This document shows positions 27,779-35,178 of a DNA stretch of 64,000 nucleotides, piece after piece (position 1 is the first letter of the stretch; each line of letters opens with the position of its first letter). The notes beneath the pieces are model-generated. The model did not search any database, was not told where the DNA came from, and saw nothing but the letters and a program-made list of their open reading frames with translations. The DNA is from UBA1563 sp037440065. Its GTDB lineage: Bacteria > Bacteroidota > Ignavibacteria > Ignavibacteriales > Ignavibacteriaceae. The stretch spans positions 1,116,001 to 1,180,000 of the forward strand of contig JBBIUV010000015.1 in assembly GCA_037440065.1 (NCBI GenBank), read 5' to 3'. The position numbers and the translations under genes were made by a program.

Positions 27779-28516
27779 ATGAAAATTTATCTCTTTTCTA
27801 TAATTCTAGTATTTTTAACATTTCCACATATTGACTCATATTCTCATGGAAAACAAAATAAGAAACCTGCCAAAAGTACTGAATCCAAATATAAGTTTGG
27901 AGATGTAGAAATATTCCTCAAACAGATTAAAGGAGAATATCCAACTTATTGTAGTGCATCTATTGAAATAAAAAAAGATGGTAAGGTCCTACAAGAAAGA
28001 AAATATAGAAATATAGAACCATTAGGTGGTGCTTATGGTTTATTTGTGCCATTCGAGCAGCCTTCTAAGAAATATTTTATGGTTATTAAGCATGGCGACT
28101 ATGACGGTAGAAATTTATTGATTGATAAGAAAGGAGGATTAATTGATTTACCTGGTGGATTATTTTTTATGACAAAAAATAAGCGTTACCTGTTTGTAGA
28201 GCATGAACAAGATTGCTGCGGCTCTCTTCTGGTTTTCGACTTAGAACAAGAGAAAATTATATTCAGTGATCGTGAGAATGAAAACGCAGTAAGTAATTAT
28301 GGTGATTTTGAATCAATTGAGTATCTTGAACAAAATAAAAATGTATATGTGATTTTTAATTATAGTGATGTTAAAAGCGAAGTCTATAAATACGATTTCG
28401 AAAAAAATGATTTGGTAATTGCAAATAAAATTAATATTAATCTACGCAATACAGTTAATCTTTATTCACAAGTTGAGATTACAGAAGATTGTAGTTGTGA
28501 ACAAAAGAAAAAATAG
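27779..28516 (+). CDS. Secreted protein of unknown function
   Basis: The ATG at 27779 (245 residues) starts at a signal peptide (MKIYLFSIILVFLTFPHIDS). A TTG 9 nt upstream is the alternative. The mature part looks like repeated beta-strands of a small propeller or sandwich: VEIFLKQIKGEYPTYCS, GAYGLFVPFEQPSKKYFMV, HGDYDGRNLLIDKKGG, EHEQDCCGSLLVFDLEQ. Cys pairs at CCGS and CSCEQ could form disulfides in the periplasm. No family was recognised. It lies between two attC-like palindromes in a run of orphan genes, and the ending KKK is unremarkable. Confidence 0.65.
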   Translation: MKIYLFSIILVFLTFPHIDSYSHGKQNKKPAKSTESKYKFGDVEIFLKQIKGEYPTYCSASIEIKKDGKVLQERKYRNIEPLGGAYGLFVPFEQPSKKYFMVIKHGDYDGRNLLIDKKGGLIDLPGGLFFMTKNKRYLFVEHEQDCCGSLLVFDLEQEKIIFSDRENENAVSNYGDFESIEYLEQNKNVYVIFNYSDVKSEVYKYDFEKNDLVIANKININLRNTVNLYSQVEITEDCSCEQKKK

Positions 28517-28524
28517 GATTATTT

Positions 28525-28697
28525 TTGTTACCTAACATCTTTAAGCCACCAAAGGCGGACAAGTTCAAAACATTTCGCTGTGGCGGACTTTATTGGTCGG
28601 CTAGTTCGCACAACCCGATGAATCGGTTGCGGGCAAAAAGTAGTGCCTGTCCCCATGACTAAAGTAAGTGGGTAAGTGAAGAAAGTATTTAGTAATA
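28525..28697. repeat. attC-like element C, interrupted by a REP-like element
   Basis: TTGTTACCTAAC (28525-28536) matches the left end of palindrome B and follows the stop by 8 nt. The right end is degraded: tatttagtaat (28687-28697) resembles tatttaggtaac of B with one base lost, and it lies 18 nt before the next ATG. A REP-like double hairpin occupies 28612-28675. Two further small stems lie in the left half (GCCACCAAAGGCGG). Confidence 0.35.
28612..28675. repeat. REP-like double hairpin, copy 1
   Basis: The first hairpin is CCGAT-ga-ATCGG (28615-28626). The second is ccccatgactaaagtaagtggg (28651-28672), reading CCCA...TGGG around CTAAAGT. The order, spacing and the link gcgggcaaaaagtagtgcctgt are shared with copies at 29388, 30329 (second half only) and 31134. 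The CTAAAGT-centred stem resembles palindromes tied to Y1 (IS200/RAYT) transposases, by recollection. Confidence 0.6.
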
Positions 28698-28715
28698 ATA
28701 TTTGAAAGTAAAATA

Positions 28716-29297
28716 ATGAAACCAATTCTCTCGCTAGTTGTTTTCGCATTCCTTTTTATTGGTTGTACTTCGATGGGAACAAAAACTCTTTATCGTGTTA
28801 CAAAAAATAATTCCCTGATAAAAAATATTGGAGTAATTAATTTAGTTACCGATTCAACAAATATTAAGATTTGCCCGACTATAAAATCTATATCTGAATC
28901 TGCGATAAAAGAAAGTTTTCTTGAGAATACTGATCTACATTTTACTTTGCTTGGAGAGTCGAAAGATTTTAAAGGGCAAAACTTAAATAAAGAAAACCTT
29001 TCTGCCCTTTGTAAGGAAAAACAAGTTGAAGCAATTCTTATTGTTATATCAAGATTTATAAATGTTAATTATACAATCGCTTTAATACCTATCTCAAACG
29101 AATATCATTCAGAATCACTCGTCACTTTGTTTAATAGCGAAGGGAATATATTAATTTCTATTTCACACAATACAATGCGTGGGGATGATTATTTCGAACG
29201 TCCAAGTGCTGAAGTGACAGTTCGTGATGCAATACAAATTGCACTTAAAAAATTGTTGGGGAATACCAGATATTTAAATGAAAAAATAACAAATTAA
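28716..29297 (+). CDS. Lipoprotein of unknown function
   Basis: This 193-residue protein has a type II signal peptide with lipobox FIGC (Cys17), so it should be membrane-anchored in the periplasm. The mature sequence is a small alpha/beta domain: VINLVTDSTNIKICPTIKS, ALCKEKQVEAILIVISRF, SLVTLFNSEGNILISISHNT, VRDAIQIALKKLLGN. The pattern of a stress-type lipoprotein that computes a value from several beta-strands is common, but no family was recognised. It sits just after degraded element C; 200 bases to the next gene contain REP-like copy 2. Confidence 0.7.
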   Translation: MKPILSLVVFAFLFIGCTSMGTKTLYRVTKNNSLIKNIGVINLVTDSTNIKICPTIKSISESAIKESFLENTDLHFTLLGESKDFKGQNLNKENLSALCKEKQVEAILIVISRFINVNYTIALIPISNEYHSESLVTLFNSEGNILISISHNTMRGDDYFERPSAEVTVRDAIQIALKKLLGNTRYLNEKITN

Positions 29298-29387
29298 ACT
29301 TAGTAAGCTTTTCAGAAAATCATAGCTTAATAAGATATTTGCGAACTATAGTGAGTTGAATTGAAAAGAGTTGTTTTATTACAGATA

Positions 29388-29450
29388 AACCGATGAATCG
29401 GTTGCGGACAAAAGTTAGTGCATGTTCCCACGGCTAAAGTGGTGGGTTAA
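29388..29450. repeat. REP-like double hairpin, copy 2
   Basis: aaCCGATgaATCGGtt is followed by gcggacaaaagttagtgcat and then a stem CCCAC-ggctaaagtg-GTGGG (about 29427-29446). It is the best-preserved copy and lies in the 200-base spacer between the lipoprotein gene and the next T9SS gene. The rest of that spacer shows nothing recognisable. Confidence 0.65.
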
Positions 29451-29497
29451 TAAAATAGTTTTGAGAATTCTAGAATAACTGAAAGGAGAAAAGCATC

Positions 29498-30328
29498 ATG
29501 AAGCAAAGTGTGTTTATAGTAATAACATTTTTATTTGTTATTACGATTACAGATGTTTCAAGTCCGCAAGAGCGTATGAGCGCCAAGCAGACAAAAACAC
29601 TGGGTGATTCACTCATGAGCACGATGTCTCCCTCAGCTCTATTTAGCGGGATGAAGTGTTCAAATATTGACACAGTTGGAAAGTCTCCTTTGTGGAATCT
29701 CTATTACCAATTCTTTGATTTAGTCACTCCTCGAAACAGCAAAACATATTATCTGAATGGTGAAAATGGAAAGATTTCGCTTGACTCTATTGGACCACCC
29801 ATAGTGGGTTTATGGATAGTAAGGGAACCCTGGATCGATAGTGATTCCGTTATGAAGATAGCCGAAGGACTTGGCGGTGCATTGATAAGAAACCAATATC
29901 CTTCTTGTTATGCAAAAGCCTGGTTGAATGCATGGGGTTATCCACCGTTCTACTTAGAATGGAAGATAGAGTATGTTTGTCCTGATAGTGTTAGAATGTT
30001 TCGTATTAATGCCGTCACCGGCAATAGTATTATTACAGATGTAGAGTTAAATGAATTTGTTCCTCAGGAAGCTACGCTGTTTCCCAATTATCCGAATCCG
30101 TTTAATCCTTCAACAGTAATAAATTATTCTGTACCCAAACAAGAAAATGTGATGCTAATTGTTTATGATGCTTTGGGAAGAGAAGTAAGAACTTTACTAA
30201 ATGAAGAAAAAGCGGCAGGCAGTTACACAGTAGAATTTTCCGCAGCCAATCTTTCAAGCGGAATATATTTTTATCAACTTAGAGCCGGTGAGTTTATTCA
30301 AACAAAAAAGATGGTGTTGTTGAGATAA
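29498..30328 (+). CDS. Short T9SS-exported protein of unknown function
   Basis: This 276-residue protein has a signal peptide (VFIVITFLFVITITDVSS), a strong ribosome-binding site (AAAGGAG) and a C-terminal T9SS type A domain over about the last 85 residues (FPNYPNPFNPSTVINYS ... SGIYFYQLRAGEF). The first 190 residues form a compact domain with KTYYLNGENGKISLDS, LGGALIRNQYPSCYAKAWLN and YLEWKIEYVC. It has three cysteines and I recognise no family. The product should be exported across the outer membrane and attached at the surface. It sits in a run of unrelated small genes separated by REP-like palindromes. Confidence 0.8.
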   Translation: MKQSVFIVITFLFVITITDVSSPQERMSAKQTKTLGDSLMSTMSPSALFSGMKCSNIDTVGKSPLWNLYYQFFDLVTPRNSKTYYLNGENGKISLDSIGPPIVGLWIVREPWIDSDSVMKIAEGLGGALIRNQYPSCYAKAWLNAWGYPPFYLEWKIEYVCPDSVRMFRINAVTGNSIITDVELNEFVPQEATLFPNYPNPFNPSTVINYSVPKQENVMLIVYDALGREVRTLLNEEKAAGSYTVEFSAANLSSGIYFYQLRAGEFIQTKKMVLLR

Positions 30329-30367
30329 AGAGTTATGCATGTTCCACGACTAAAGTAAGTGGGTTGA
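30329..30367. repeat. REP-like element, copy 3 (second half only)
   Basis: gttatgcatgttccacgac and the following taaagtaagtgggtt match the second hairpin of copies 1 and 2. The CCGAT hairpin is missing. It begins immediately at the stop codon of the T9SS gene, so it might also act as that gene's transcript end. Confidence 0.5.
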
Positions 30368-30441
30368 AGTAAGTTATCATTAGAAAAAGTTGAAACGTTG
30401 TTTAGTAATAAAATGGATTTGCGTAAGGAGAAAAAGATAGT

Positions 30442-31017
30442 ATGAAGACGAGCATCGTTGTTTTTTTAGCCTGTTTATGTCTTGTTTCGTGCAAACGAAA
30501 TTCAACCGTAAATGGAGAAGAGCAATCGGCAGCGGCAAAATATGTGTTGCCCTTTCCGGTAGGGAAAAAATATATCTGTTCACAGGGATTCAATTCCTCT
30601 TTTTCTCACTACGGTTCGTTCAAGTATGCGGTTGATTTCGACATGCCCATAGGGACTATAGTTACTGCGGCTCGTAAAGGGCGCGTAGTTTATATTGCTG
30701 AAAATTATTCGGATAATGATCATACCGCAGGACATGAAAACGTTGTTATCGTGATGCATGAGGATTCTACATACGCCCGTTACGTCCATTTAACCAGCAG
30801 TGGTGCTTTAGTTAGGCCGAATGATCTCCTTATGCCCGGTGATACCGTAGGATTAAGCGGCAACTCAGGTTCCAGCAACCATCCTCATCTTCATTTTGAT
30901 GTAACCGGAACGTTTACAGGGCGGGATGATCAAACTATTCCCTTCTACTTTATAAATACCGGCAGCCATCCGGTAGAATTAAAAAGTGGAATTTTTTATC
31001 AAGCTTTCCCTTATTAG
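30442..31017 (+). CDS. M23-family peptidase-like lipoprotein (LytM domain)
   Basis: This 191-residue lipoprotein (lipobox LVSC, Cys17) has a LytM/M23 domain, a fold that normally cuts peptidoglycan cross-links with zinc. Visible landmarks are YAVDFDMPIGTIVTAA, GRVVYIAE, YVHLTSSGALV, VGLSGNSGSSNHPHLHFDV. The HLH pair and the Asp are present. The first zinc His of the HxxxD motif is replaced by Lys (KYAVD), although SHYGS just before it offers a nearby His, as seen in some divergent members. It may be an active endopeptidase or an inactive activator. It follows REP-like copy 3 and has AAGGAG upstream. Confidence 0.85.
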   Translation: MKTSIVVFLACLCLVSCKRNSTVNGEEQSAAAKYVLPFPVGKKYICSQGFNSSFSHYGSFKYAVDFDMPIGTIVTAARKGRVVYIAENYSDNDHTAGHENVVIVMHEDSTYARYVHLTSSGALVRPNDLLMPGDTVGLSGNSGSSNHPHLHFDVTGTFTGRDDQTIPFYFINTGSHPVELKSGIFYQAFPY

Positions 31018-31133
31018 CACAAATTTGATTTGGGTGAACTTGAAAGTAGAATAACTTTTGTATGTCTTGAAACAACTTTCAAATTAAGAAAAGTTAATGG
31101 ATATTGAATTTAATAGGAAGTTCATTCTCCATC

Positions 31134-31194
31134 AACCGATAAATCGGTTATGAGTAAAAATTGGCATATGTCCTATGGCTAAAGTAGGTGGGGT
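31134..31194. repeat. REP-like double hairpin, copy 4
   Basis: CCGAT-aa-ATCGG (31137-31148) is followed by a diverged second half, atgtcctatggctaaagtag and then gtgggg. It lies in a 275-base spacer between the M23 gene and a small membrane protein; the remainder of that spacer holds nothing recognisable. Confidence 0.55.
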
Positions 31195-31292
31195 GACAAA
31201 AATTTTGCAGTGAAAGATTGTAAGCAGTAGGCTATATTTACTTGGGTGAAGCAAATGATAAAGCAATTAACTTATAGTTTAAGGAGTTTTAT

Positions 31293-31508
31293 ATGAAAAG
31301 CAAATCTTTGAGTTATGCACTGAAATTGGTATTAGCTATACTCTTTATAGGGTTATCTATTCTCAACTTTATTAGAATAGATTCGCATTCACATTCAGCA
31401 AGCGATACACTAAGACCATTTGTGGTGCAGTCGGCAATGTTGGTATTAGTCTTGTTCGTCATTCACTATTTTATAAATAGGGGAAGTAAAAATTTACAAA
31501 AGCAATAA
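31293..31508 (+). CDS. Small membrane protein, two predicted helices
   Basis: This 71-residue protein has two hydrophobic segments (about 9-26, LKLVLAILFIGLSILNFI, and 45-62, QSAMLVLVLFVIHYFI) joined by a His/Ser-rich linker (RIDSHSHSASD). A clear ribosome-binding site (AAGGAG, 7 nt before ATG) supports coding. No family is recognised. It is isolated, with 117 bases of unremarkable spacer before the next T9SS gene. Confidence 0.6.
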   Translation: MKSKSLSYALKLVLAILFIGLSILNFIRIDSHSHSASDTLRPFVVQSAMLVLVLFVIHYFINRGSKNLQKQ

Positions 31509-31625
31509 CTTAATACTTAAAAAATAAGAGTTACCAGCCCCATAGCAACGTCATCGACAAAAAAGATTGCAAGTGGGGGGAGGTAAGAATAAGAAAAGTT
31601 TTTCGCGAATATAAAGGTTTATACT

Positions 31626-32513
31626 ATGAACCAAAAAGTAATATTGATTTTATTAATGCTTGTTGTAATGTTCTCCAATTTATCGATTGCCCAACTACCG
31701 TTGGAAATTGGAAATCGGTGGGACCTCCAAGATCATGAGTGGGATGGCAGCGGATATAATAAGATTGATACAATTAGGTTAAATATTTACGCTGATACTT
31801 TGATTAACAGTGAAAAATATTATAGAATCACCAACAATTTTTGGATTCATGATTTTGTACGTTCTGATTCTCTTGGAGTTTATTTCTACGATACGATCAA
31901 TAATAAAGAATGGCTATTTTTTAAATTTAATTTGGCTGTGACGGAGTACGTTCAAAATGGTTATAAACTACCCGCAAGTGATCCAAATAAATTCATTACT
32001 GTTTATAAATCGATTGATGACACAACTTTCTATTTTGGACAGCTTACAAGAAGGATGAGATTTACTGTAGTGAGAGGTGTTGATGATGCCTATTCAGTAG
32101 ACATTTCTCCCAAATTTGGATTTTTATCTATTGATGCATCCGATTTTATGTATAATAGAAATATCGGTCTTCTGGGTTGCAAAATAGGCAATCAAATATT
32201 TGGAACGTTGACGACCGTTGAAGACTCCAAACAAGTTCTTAGCAGTTATAAATTATTCCGGAATTTCCCAAATCCATTTAATCCAATTACCACTATTGAA
32301 TATCAGCTTAGCCGGGATGAGATAGTCACTTTAAAAGTTTACGACCTTCTTGGTACCGAAATAAAAACATTGTTAACTGGAATATTACAAAATGCAGGTG
32401 TTCATAGGGTTGAATTCGACGGAGTAAATTTATCCAGCGGAATTTATTTTTCTAAATTAACGATAAAAGGGAATTCTTTGCCGCTGTTCAGCAAGATGAT
32501 ATTGCTAAAGTAA
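31626..32513 (+). CDS. T9SS-exported protein of unknown function
   Basis: This 295-residue protein has a signal peptide ending near SIAQ. A beta-rich domain of about 190 residues follows (LPLEIGNRWDLQDHEW, YYRITNNFWIHDFVRSDS, VYFYDTINNKEWLFFKF, FGFLSIDASDFMYN). It ends in a T9SS type A domain (FRNFPNPFNPITTIEY ... SGIYFSKLTIKG). The head domain, with the opening LPLEIGNRWDL, resembles many uncharacterised cargo proteins of this group. It differs in sequence from the other short cargo at 29498. Location is predicted to be the cell surface or outside. Confidence 0.8.
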   Translation: MNQKVILILLMLVVMFSNLSIAQLPLEIGNRWDLQDHEWDGSGYNKIDTIRLNIYADTLINSEKYYRITNNFWIHDFVRSDSLGVYFYDTINNKEWLFFKFNLAVTEYVQNGYKLPASDPNKFITVYKSIDDTTFYFGQLTRRMRFTVVRGVDDAYSVDISPKFGFLSIDASDFMYNRNIGLLGCKIGNQIFGTLTTVEDSKQVLSSYKLFRNFPNPFNPITTIEYQLSRDEIVTLKVYDLLGTEIKTLLTGILQNAGVHRVEFDGVNLSSGIYFSKLTIKGNSLPLFSKMILLK

Positions 32514-32527
32514 TTTTAAAAACATGT

Positions 32528-33001
32528 ATGAAAAGAAACGTAATTTTTTTGCAAATGGTTATTATGCTCATCGATCTATGCGCTCTTACCTTTCTTCTTT
32601 GGGAACCTCATATCGAAGGGAAGAATGCTCACGCCACTTTCTATGAAATTTACTTCAACGATCCGTTTCTACTCTATGCATACATCGCCTCCATTCCGTT
32701 TTTCTTCGCTCTTTATCAAACGTATACGGTATTGGGGTTTGTAAAAGAAGATAGACTACTTTCACCGGAGTCGATAAAAGCTCTGCGGATTATAAAATTC
32801 TGCTCAGTCTCCGTAATTGGTTTTGTAGTGATAGGAGAAATTATTATTCTGTTGAGCACAAGTGATGACCGCTCAGGTGGGGTTTTTATGGGGATGCTTA
32901 TTATCCTTGGTTCGATGGTGGTTGCAGTAACAGCAGGAAGGTTTGAGAGGAAATTACTTAAAGGAGTGGATATAAAATGCGCGAATGATTTAACAGAATA
33001 A
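32528..33001 (+). CDS. DUF2975-like integral membrane protein
   Basis: This 157-residue protein has four predicted membrane helices (about 8-26, 48-68, 88-108, 120-140) and matches the general layout of DUF2975: FYEIYFNDPFLLYAYIASIP, FALYQTYTVLGFV, SPESIKALRIIKFCS, GGVFMGMLIILGSMVVAVTA. In other bacteria such genes often pair with a small Cro-like regulator, which is absent here. Function is unknown. It starts 14 nt after the T9SS gene and 33 nt before a second membrane protein, so the three may be co-transcribed. Confidence 0.65.
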   Translation: MKRNVIFLQMVIMLIDLCALTFLLWEPHIEGKNAHATFYEIYFNDPFLLYAYIASIPFFFALYQTYTVLGFVKEDRLLSPESIKALRIIKFCSVSVIGFVVIGEIIILLSTSDDRSGGVFMGMLIILGSMVVAVTAGRFERKLLKGVDIKCANDLTE

Positions 33002-33034
33002 CTAAAGTGAAAAATTTAAAGAGAATCTAAAAAA

Positions 33035-33646
33035 GTGAATCCATTTATCAGAATAATTGAAATTCTTGTTTTAATAGTTCTTCCTTTATTACTCTTTTAT
33101 TTAAGGAGTAGTAGGTCCCAAAGGGAGATCTATATTAATGTTACTTTTTTACCCCTCTTATGGTATGTTTTTTATGCACCGATTCATGAACTTGGTCATA
33201 TTGGAGGTTGTTTGCTGGTAGGATTAGAAATAAAAGATTATCAGTTATTTTCCCGTTTTTGGGAAGGGAGTTTTGGTTTTGCATTTGTTGATATTAAGGA
33301 AGGTTATGGTGAGAACATGAAATCTTTTGTAGTTCTACTGATGCCGTATCTCCTCGATCTGATCTCAGTAATGGTCGGATATTTTATATTACTGAAATAC
33401 AAAATTAAAAACTCATTTATACTCGGAGTTATGTTTCTAATTCTCTCTGTGAGACCGATTTACGATTTAGCGGATAATTTTATAGGCTATTTTTTAAAAC
33501 ATTCAGATTTTGTTTTGGCAAGCAGGATTGTAGGTAAATCTATAGTATTTACATTTGTGATAATCTCTTTTTTAATAAGTATAACATTAACTATATTTTT
33601 GTTAAAAGAGTATAAACTTTATCGAAGTATCGAAATTGAAAAATAA
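33035..33646 (+). CDS. Membrane protein with HExxH motif, possible M50-like metallopeptidase
   Basis: GTG start; 203 residues with about five membrane helices. HELGH (residues 51-55) sits at the end of the second helix, as in intramembrane zinc proteases of the M50 group (APIHELGHIGGCLLVG). A later segment, RPIYDLADNFIGYF, could give the third ligand (Asp), in the way NPxxxxDG does in M50 proteins, although the match is loose. It is short for a full site-2 protease and lacks a PDZ domain. A peptidase or a non-proteolytic relative are both possible. Confidence 0.6.
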   Translation: MNPFIRIIEILVLIVLPLLLFYLRSSRSQREIYINVTFLPLLWYVFYAPIHELGHIGGCLLVGLEIKDYQLFSRFWEGSFGFAFVDIKEGYGENMKSFVVLLMPYLLDLISVMVGYFILLKYKIKNSFILGVMFLILSVRPIYDLADNFIGYFLKHSDFVLASRIVGKSIVFTFVIISFLISITLTIFLLKEYKLYRSIEIEK

Positions 33647-33757
33647 AATAGCGGTGATTTTATTTCTCTGCCGATCCGGATACATAAAACAATTAATTGA
33701 AACGCAACGGGTAAATATGAATTCAAACAATAAGAAATAGTAGGAAATTATACAATT

Positions 33758-34090
33758 ATGAGAATTAAAAGTTCAGTCCCGCAACCTGGTGCAATCAAAT
33801 CTACGTACAAAATTCGGGCAAGTGTATGGCGCTATGAGGGATTCGGCGGCTGGCATTTCGTAAATATTCCTGCCAAGCAGTCGACTATGATTCGTGCACT
33901 TTATAGTGTTGCGGCTCGACCATTCGGTTCGATACCCGTATTGGTAACCATCGGTAAAACGGAGTGGAAAACATCACTCTTTCCGGATAAAAAATCGAAC
34001 TCATATCTTTTAGCAATCAAAGCTGACGTTCGGAAAAAGGAAAACATCGAAAATGGTGATACGATTGCGGTGAAAGTACAAATATTATAA
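33758..34090 (+). CDS. DUF1905 domain protein
   Basis: This 110-residue cytoplasmic protein matches the small beta-barrel of DUF1905: YKIRASVWRYEGFGGWHFVN, IPVLVTIGKTEWKTSLFPDK, SYLLAIKADVRKKENIENGD. The Gly-rich IPVxVxIGxTxWxTSLFP segment is the family mark. In other genomes this domain can be fused to a YdeI/OmdA-like domain; here it stands alone. Function is unknown. AGGAAA precedes the ATG. It is followed by a VOC-family gene after 122 bases. Confidence 0.8.
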   Translation: MRIKSSVPQPGAIKSTYKIRASVWRYEGFGGWHFVNIPAKQSTMIRALYSVAARPFGSIPVLVTIGKTEWKTSLFPDKKSNSYLLAIKADVRKKENIENGDTIAVKVQIL

Positions 34091-34212
34091 CCTCTGCAAA
34101 TAGGATTGAGTAGCAACAAGGTTTTTCTTTCCAAAGGTAATAAATTATATGGGAACGTTTTTATTTACTTAGTATCGTTTTAAAGAATATCCGTCAAAAC
34201 ACATCGAAAAAA

Positions 34213-34545
34213 ATGAAATATAAATATCATCACATAGGTATTCCGACAACAAAACCATTCAATGGGGAGAAATATCTTAAGGATTATAAAGTTTATCATG
34301 GCGGGTATGAAGAAAGCGAATTTGGCATTGAGTGGATGCGGTATGAAGAAGGGTGTGACATCCCTGAAATTGTAAAAACAATTCCTCATATCGCATTTGA
34401 AGTTGATGATATTTACGAAGCGATTAAAGGCCGTAAAGTCATCATCGCACCAAATAGTCCTTCAGAAGGGAATATTGTTGCATTTATTGAAGAGAACGGT
34501 GCCCCAATCGAATTTATTCAGACAAAAAAACATCCTAGCTTGTAA
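34213..34545 (+). CDS. VOC (glyoxalase/bleomycin resistance) superfamily protein
   Basis: This 110-residue protein has the paired beta-alpha-beta fold of the VOC superfamily: YKYHHIGIPTTKPFN at the N-terminus, PHIAFEVDDIYEAIKGRKV in the middle, and GAPIEFIQTKK at the end. His in HHIGI, His in PHIAFEV and Glu in PIEFIQ sit where metal ligands usually lie. The substrate cannot be told. It is a single-domain form that would work as a dimer. The next gene begins 9 nt after its stop. Confidence 0.75.
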   Translation: MKYKYHHIGIPTTKPFNGEKYLKDYKVYHGGYEESEFGIEWMRYEEGCDIPEIVKTIPHIAFEVDDIYEAIKGRKVIIAPNSPSEGNIVAFIEENGAPIEFIQTKKHPSL

Positions 34546-34554
34546 AATTTTCAT

Positions 34555-35010
34555 ATGAAAATCAAATTAAGACTTTTGATATTGTTTGCTTCTTCCATTT
34601 TTGTATATCCACAGAATGGAAGCAAGATAACCTCAGAATGGTACCATGATAATAAAGATAAAATAATCTATTCGATAAAAGATACAACAGTAAATTCCGG
34701 ACCAACACTTGATACCTTAATAAATATATGGAAAAATCGTGACGGTGTTATTGGGGCGGAAGTTACACAGTATTTTGTCTTGGCACTGATAAACAAACCA
34801 AATCAAATAATAAAATTGTTCACAAAATATCCCAAATCATTTGATGAATGGGTAGATGAAATCCCCTCAAACATTCTAACTGATTATGGAGATGATCCTT
34901 ATATTATTTCTGATCAAAGAAATCAAATAATTTATGCGCTCAAAAAATATAAAGCTATTGCGGATGAGAGTAGATATAAAAAAATGGCAACCAAAATCAT
35001 TGATAATTAA
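34555..35010 (+). CDS. Small secreted protein of unknown function
   Basis: This 151-residue protein has a signal peptide (MKIKLRLLILFASSIFVYPQ). The mature domain is helical: DTLINIWKNRDGVIGAEVTQ, YFVLALINKPNQIIKLFTKY, SFDEWVDEIPSNILTDYGDD, QIIYALKKYKAIADE. It looks like a small all-alpha periplasmic domain, but no family is recognised. It is the last gene of the accessory run; a terminator-like hairpin lies 120 bases downstream. Confidence 0.65.
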   Translation: MKIKLRLLILFASSIFVYPQNGSKITSEWYHDNKDKIIYSIKDTTVNSGPTLDTLINIWKNRDGVIGAEVTQYFVLALINKPNQIIKLFTKYPKSFDEWVDEIPSNILTDYGDDPYIISDQRNQIIYALKKYKAIADESRYKKMATKIIDN

Positions 35011-35130
35011 ATCGTACAAAGATTCGAGTTGTAGATTAAAGTTACTATTATGCCGGTGTAATATATCGTTTTGTAAAACGTTAGAAATGTCGTTAGCGAA
35101 ATAAAAATATTCTCCATATTTTTACAATAA

Positions 35131-35155
35131 GGGTGAACGATCACCCGTTCTTTTT
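35131..35155 (+). terminator. Terminator-like hairpin before the M1 peptidase gene
   Basis: GGGTGA-acga-TCACCC (35131-35146) is a perfect 6-bp stem followed by gttcttttt. It lies 120 bases after the preceding stop and 23 bases before the next start. A second perfect palindrome, CGTTTT-gt-AAAACG, is at 35067-35080. The first can end transcription of the accessory run; being so close to the next start it could also act on that gene's leader. Confidence 0.55.
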
Positions 35156-35178
35156 CACATTAGAAATCCGTTTTATAC

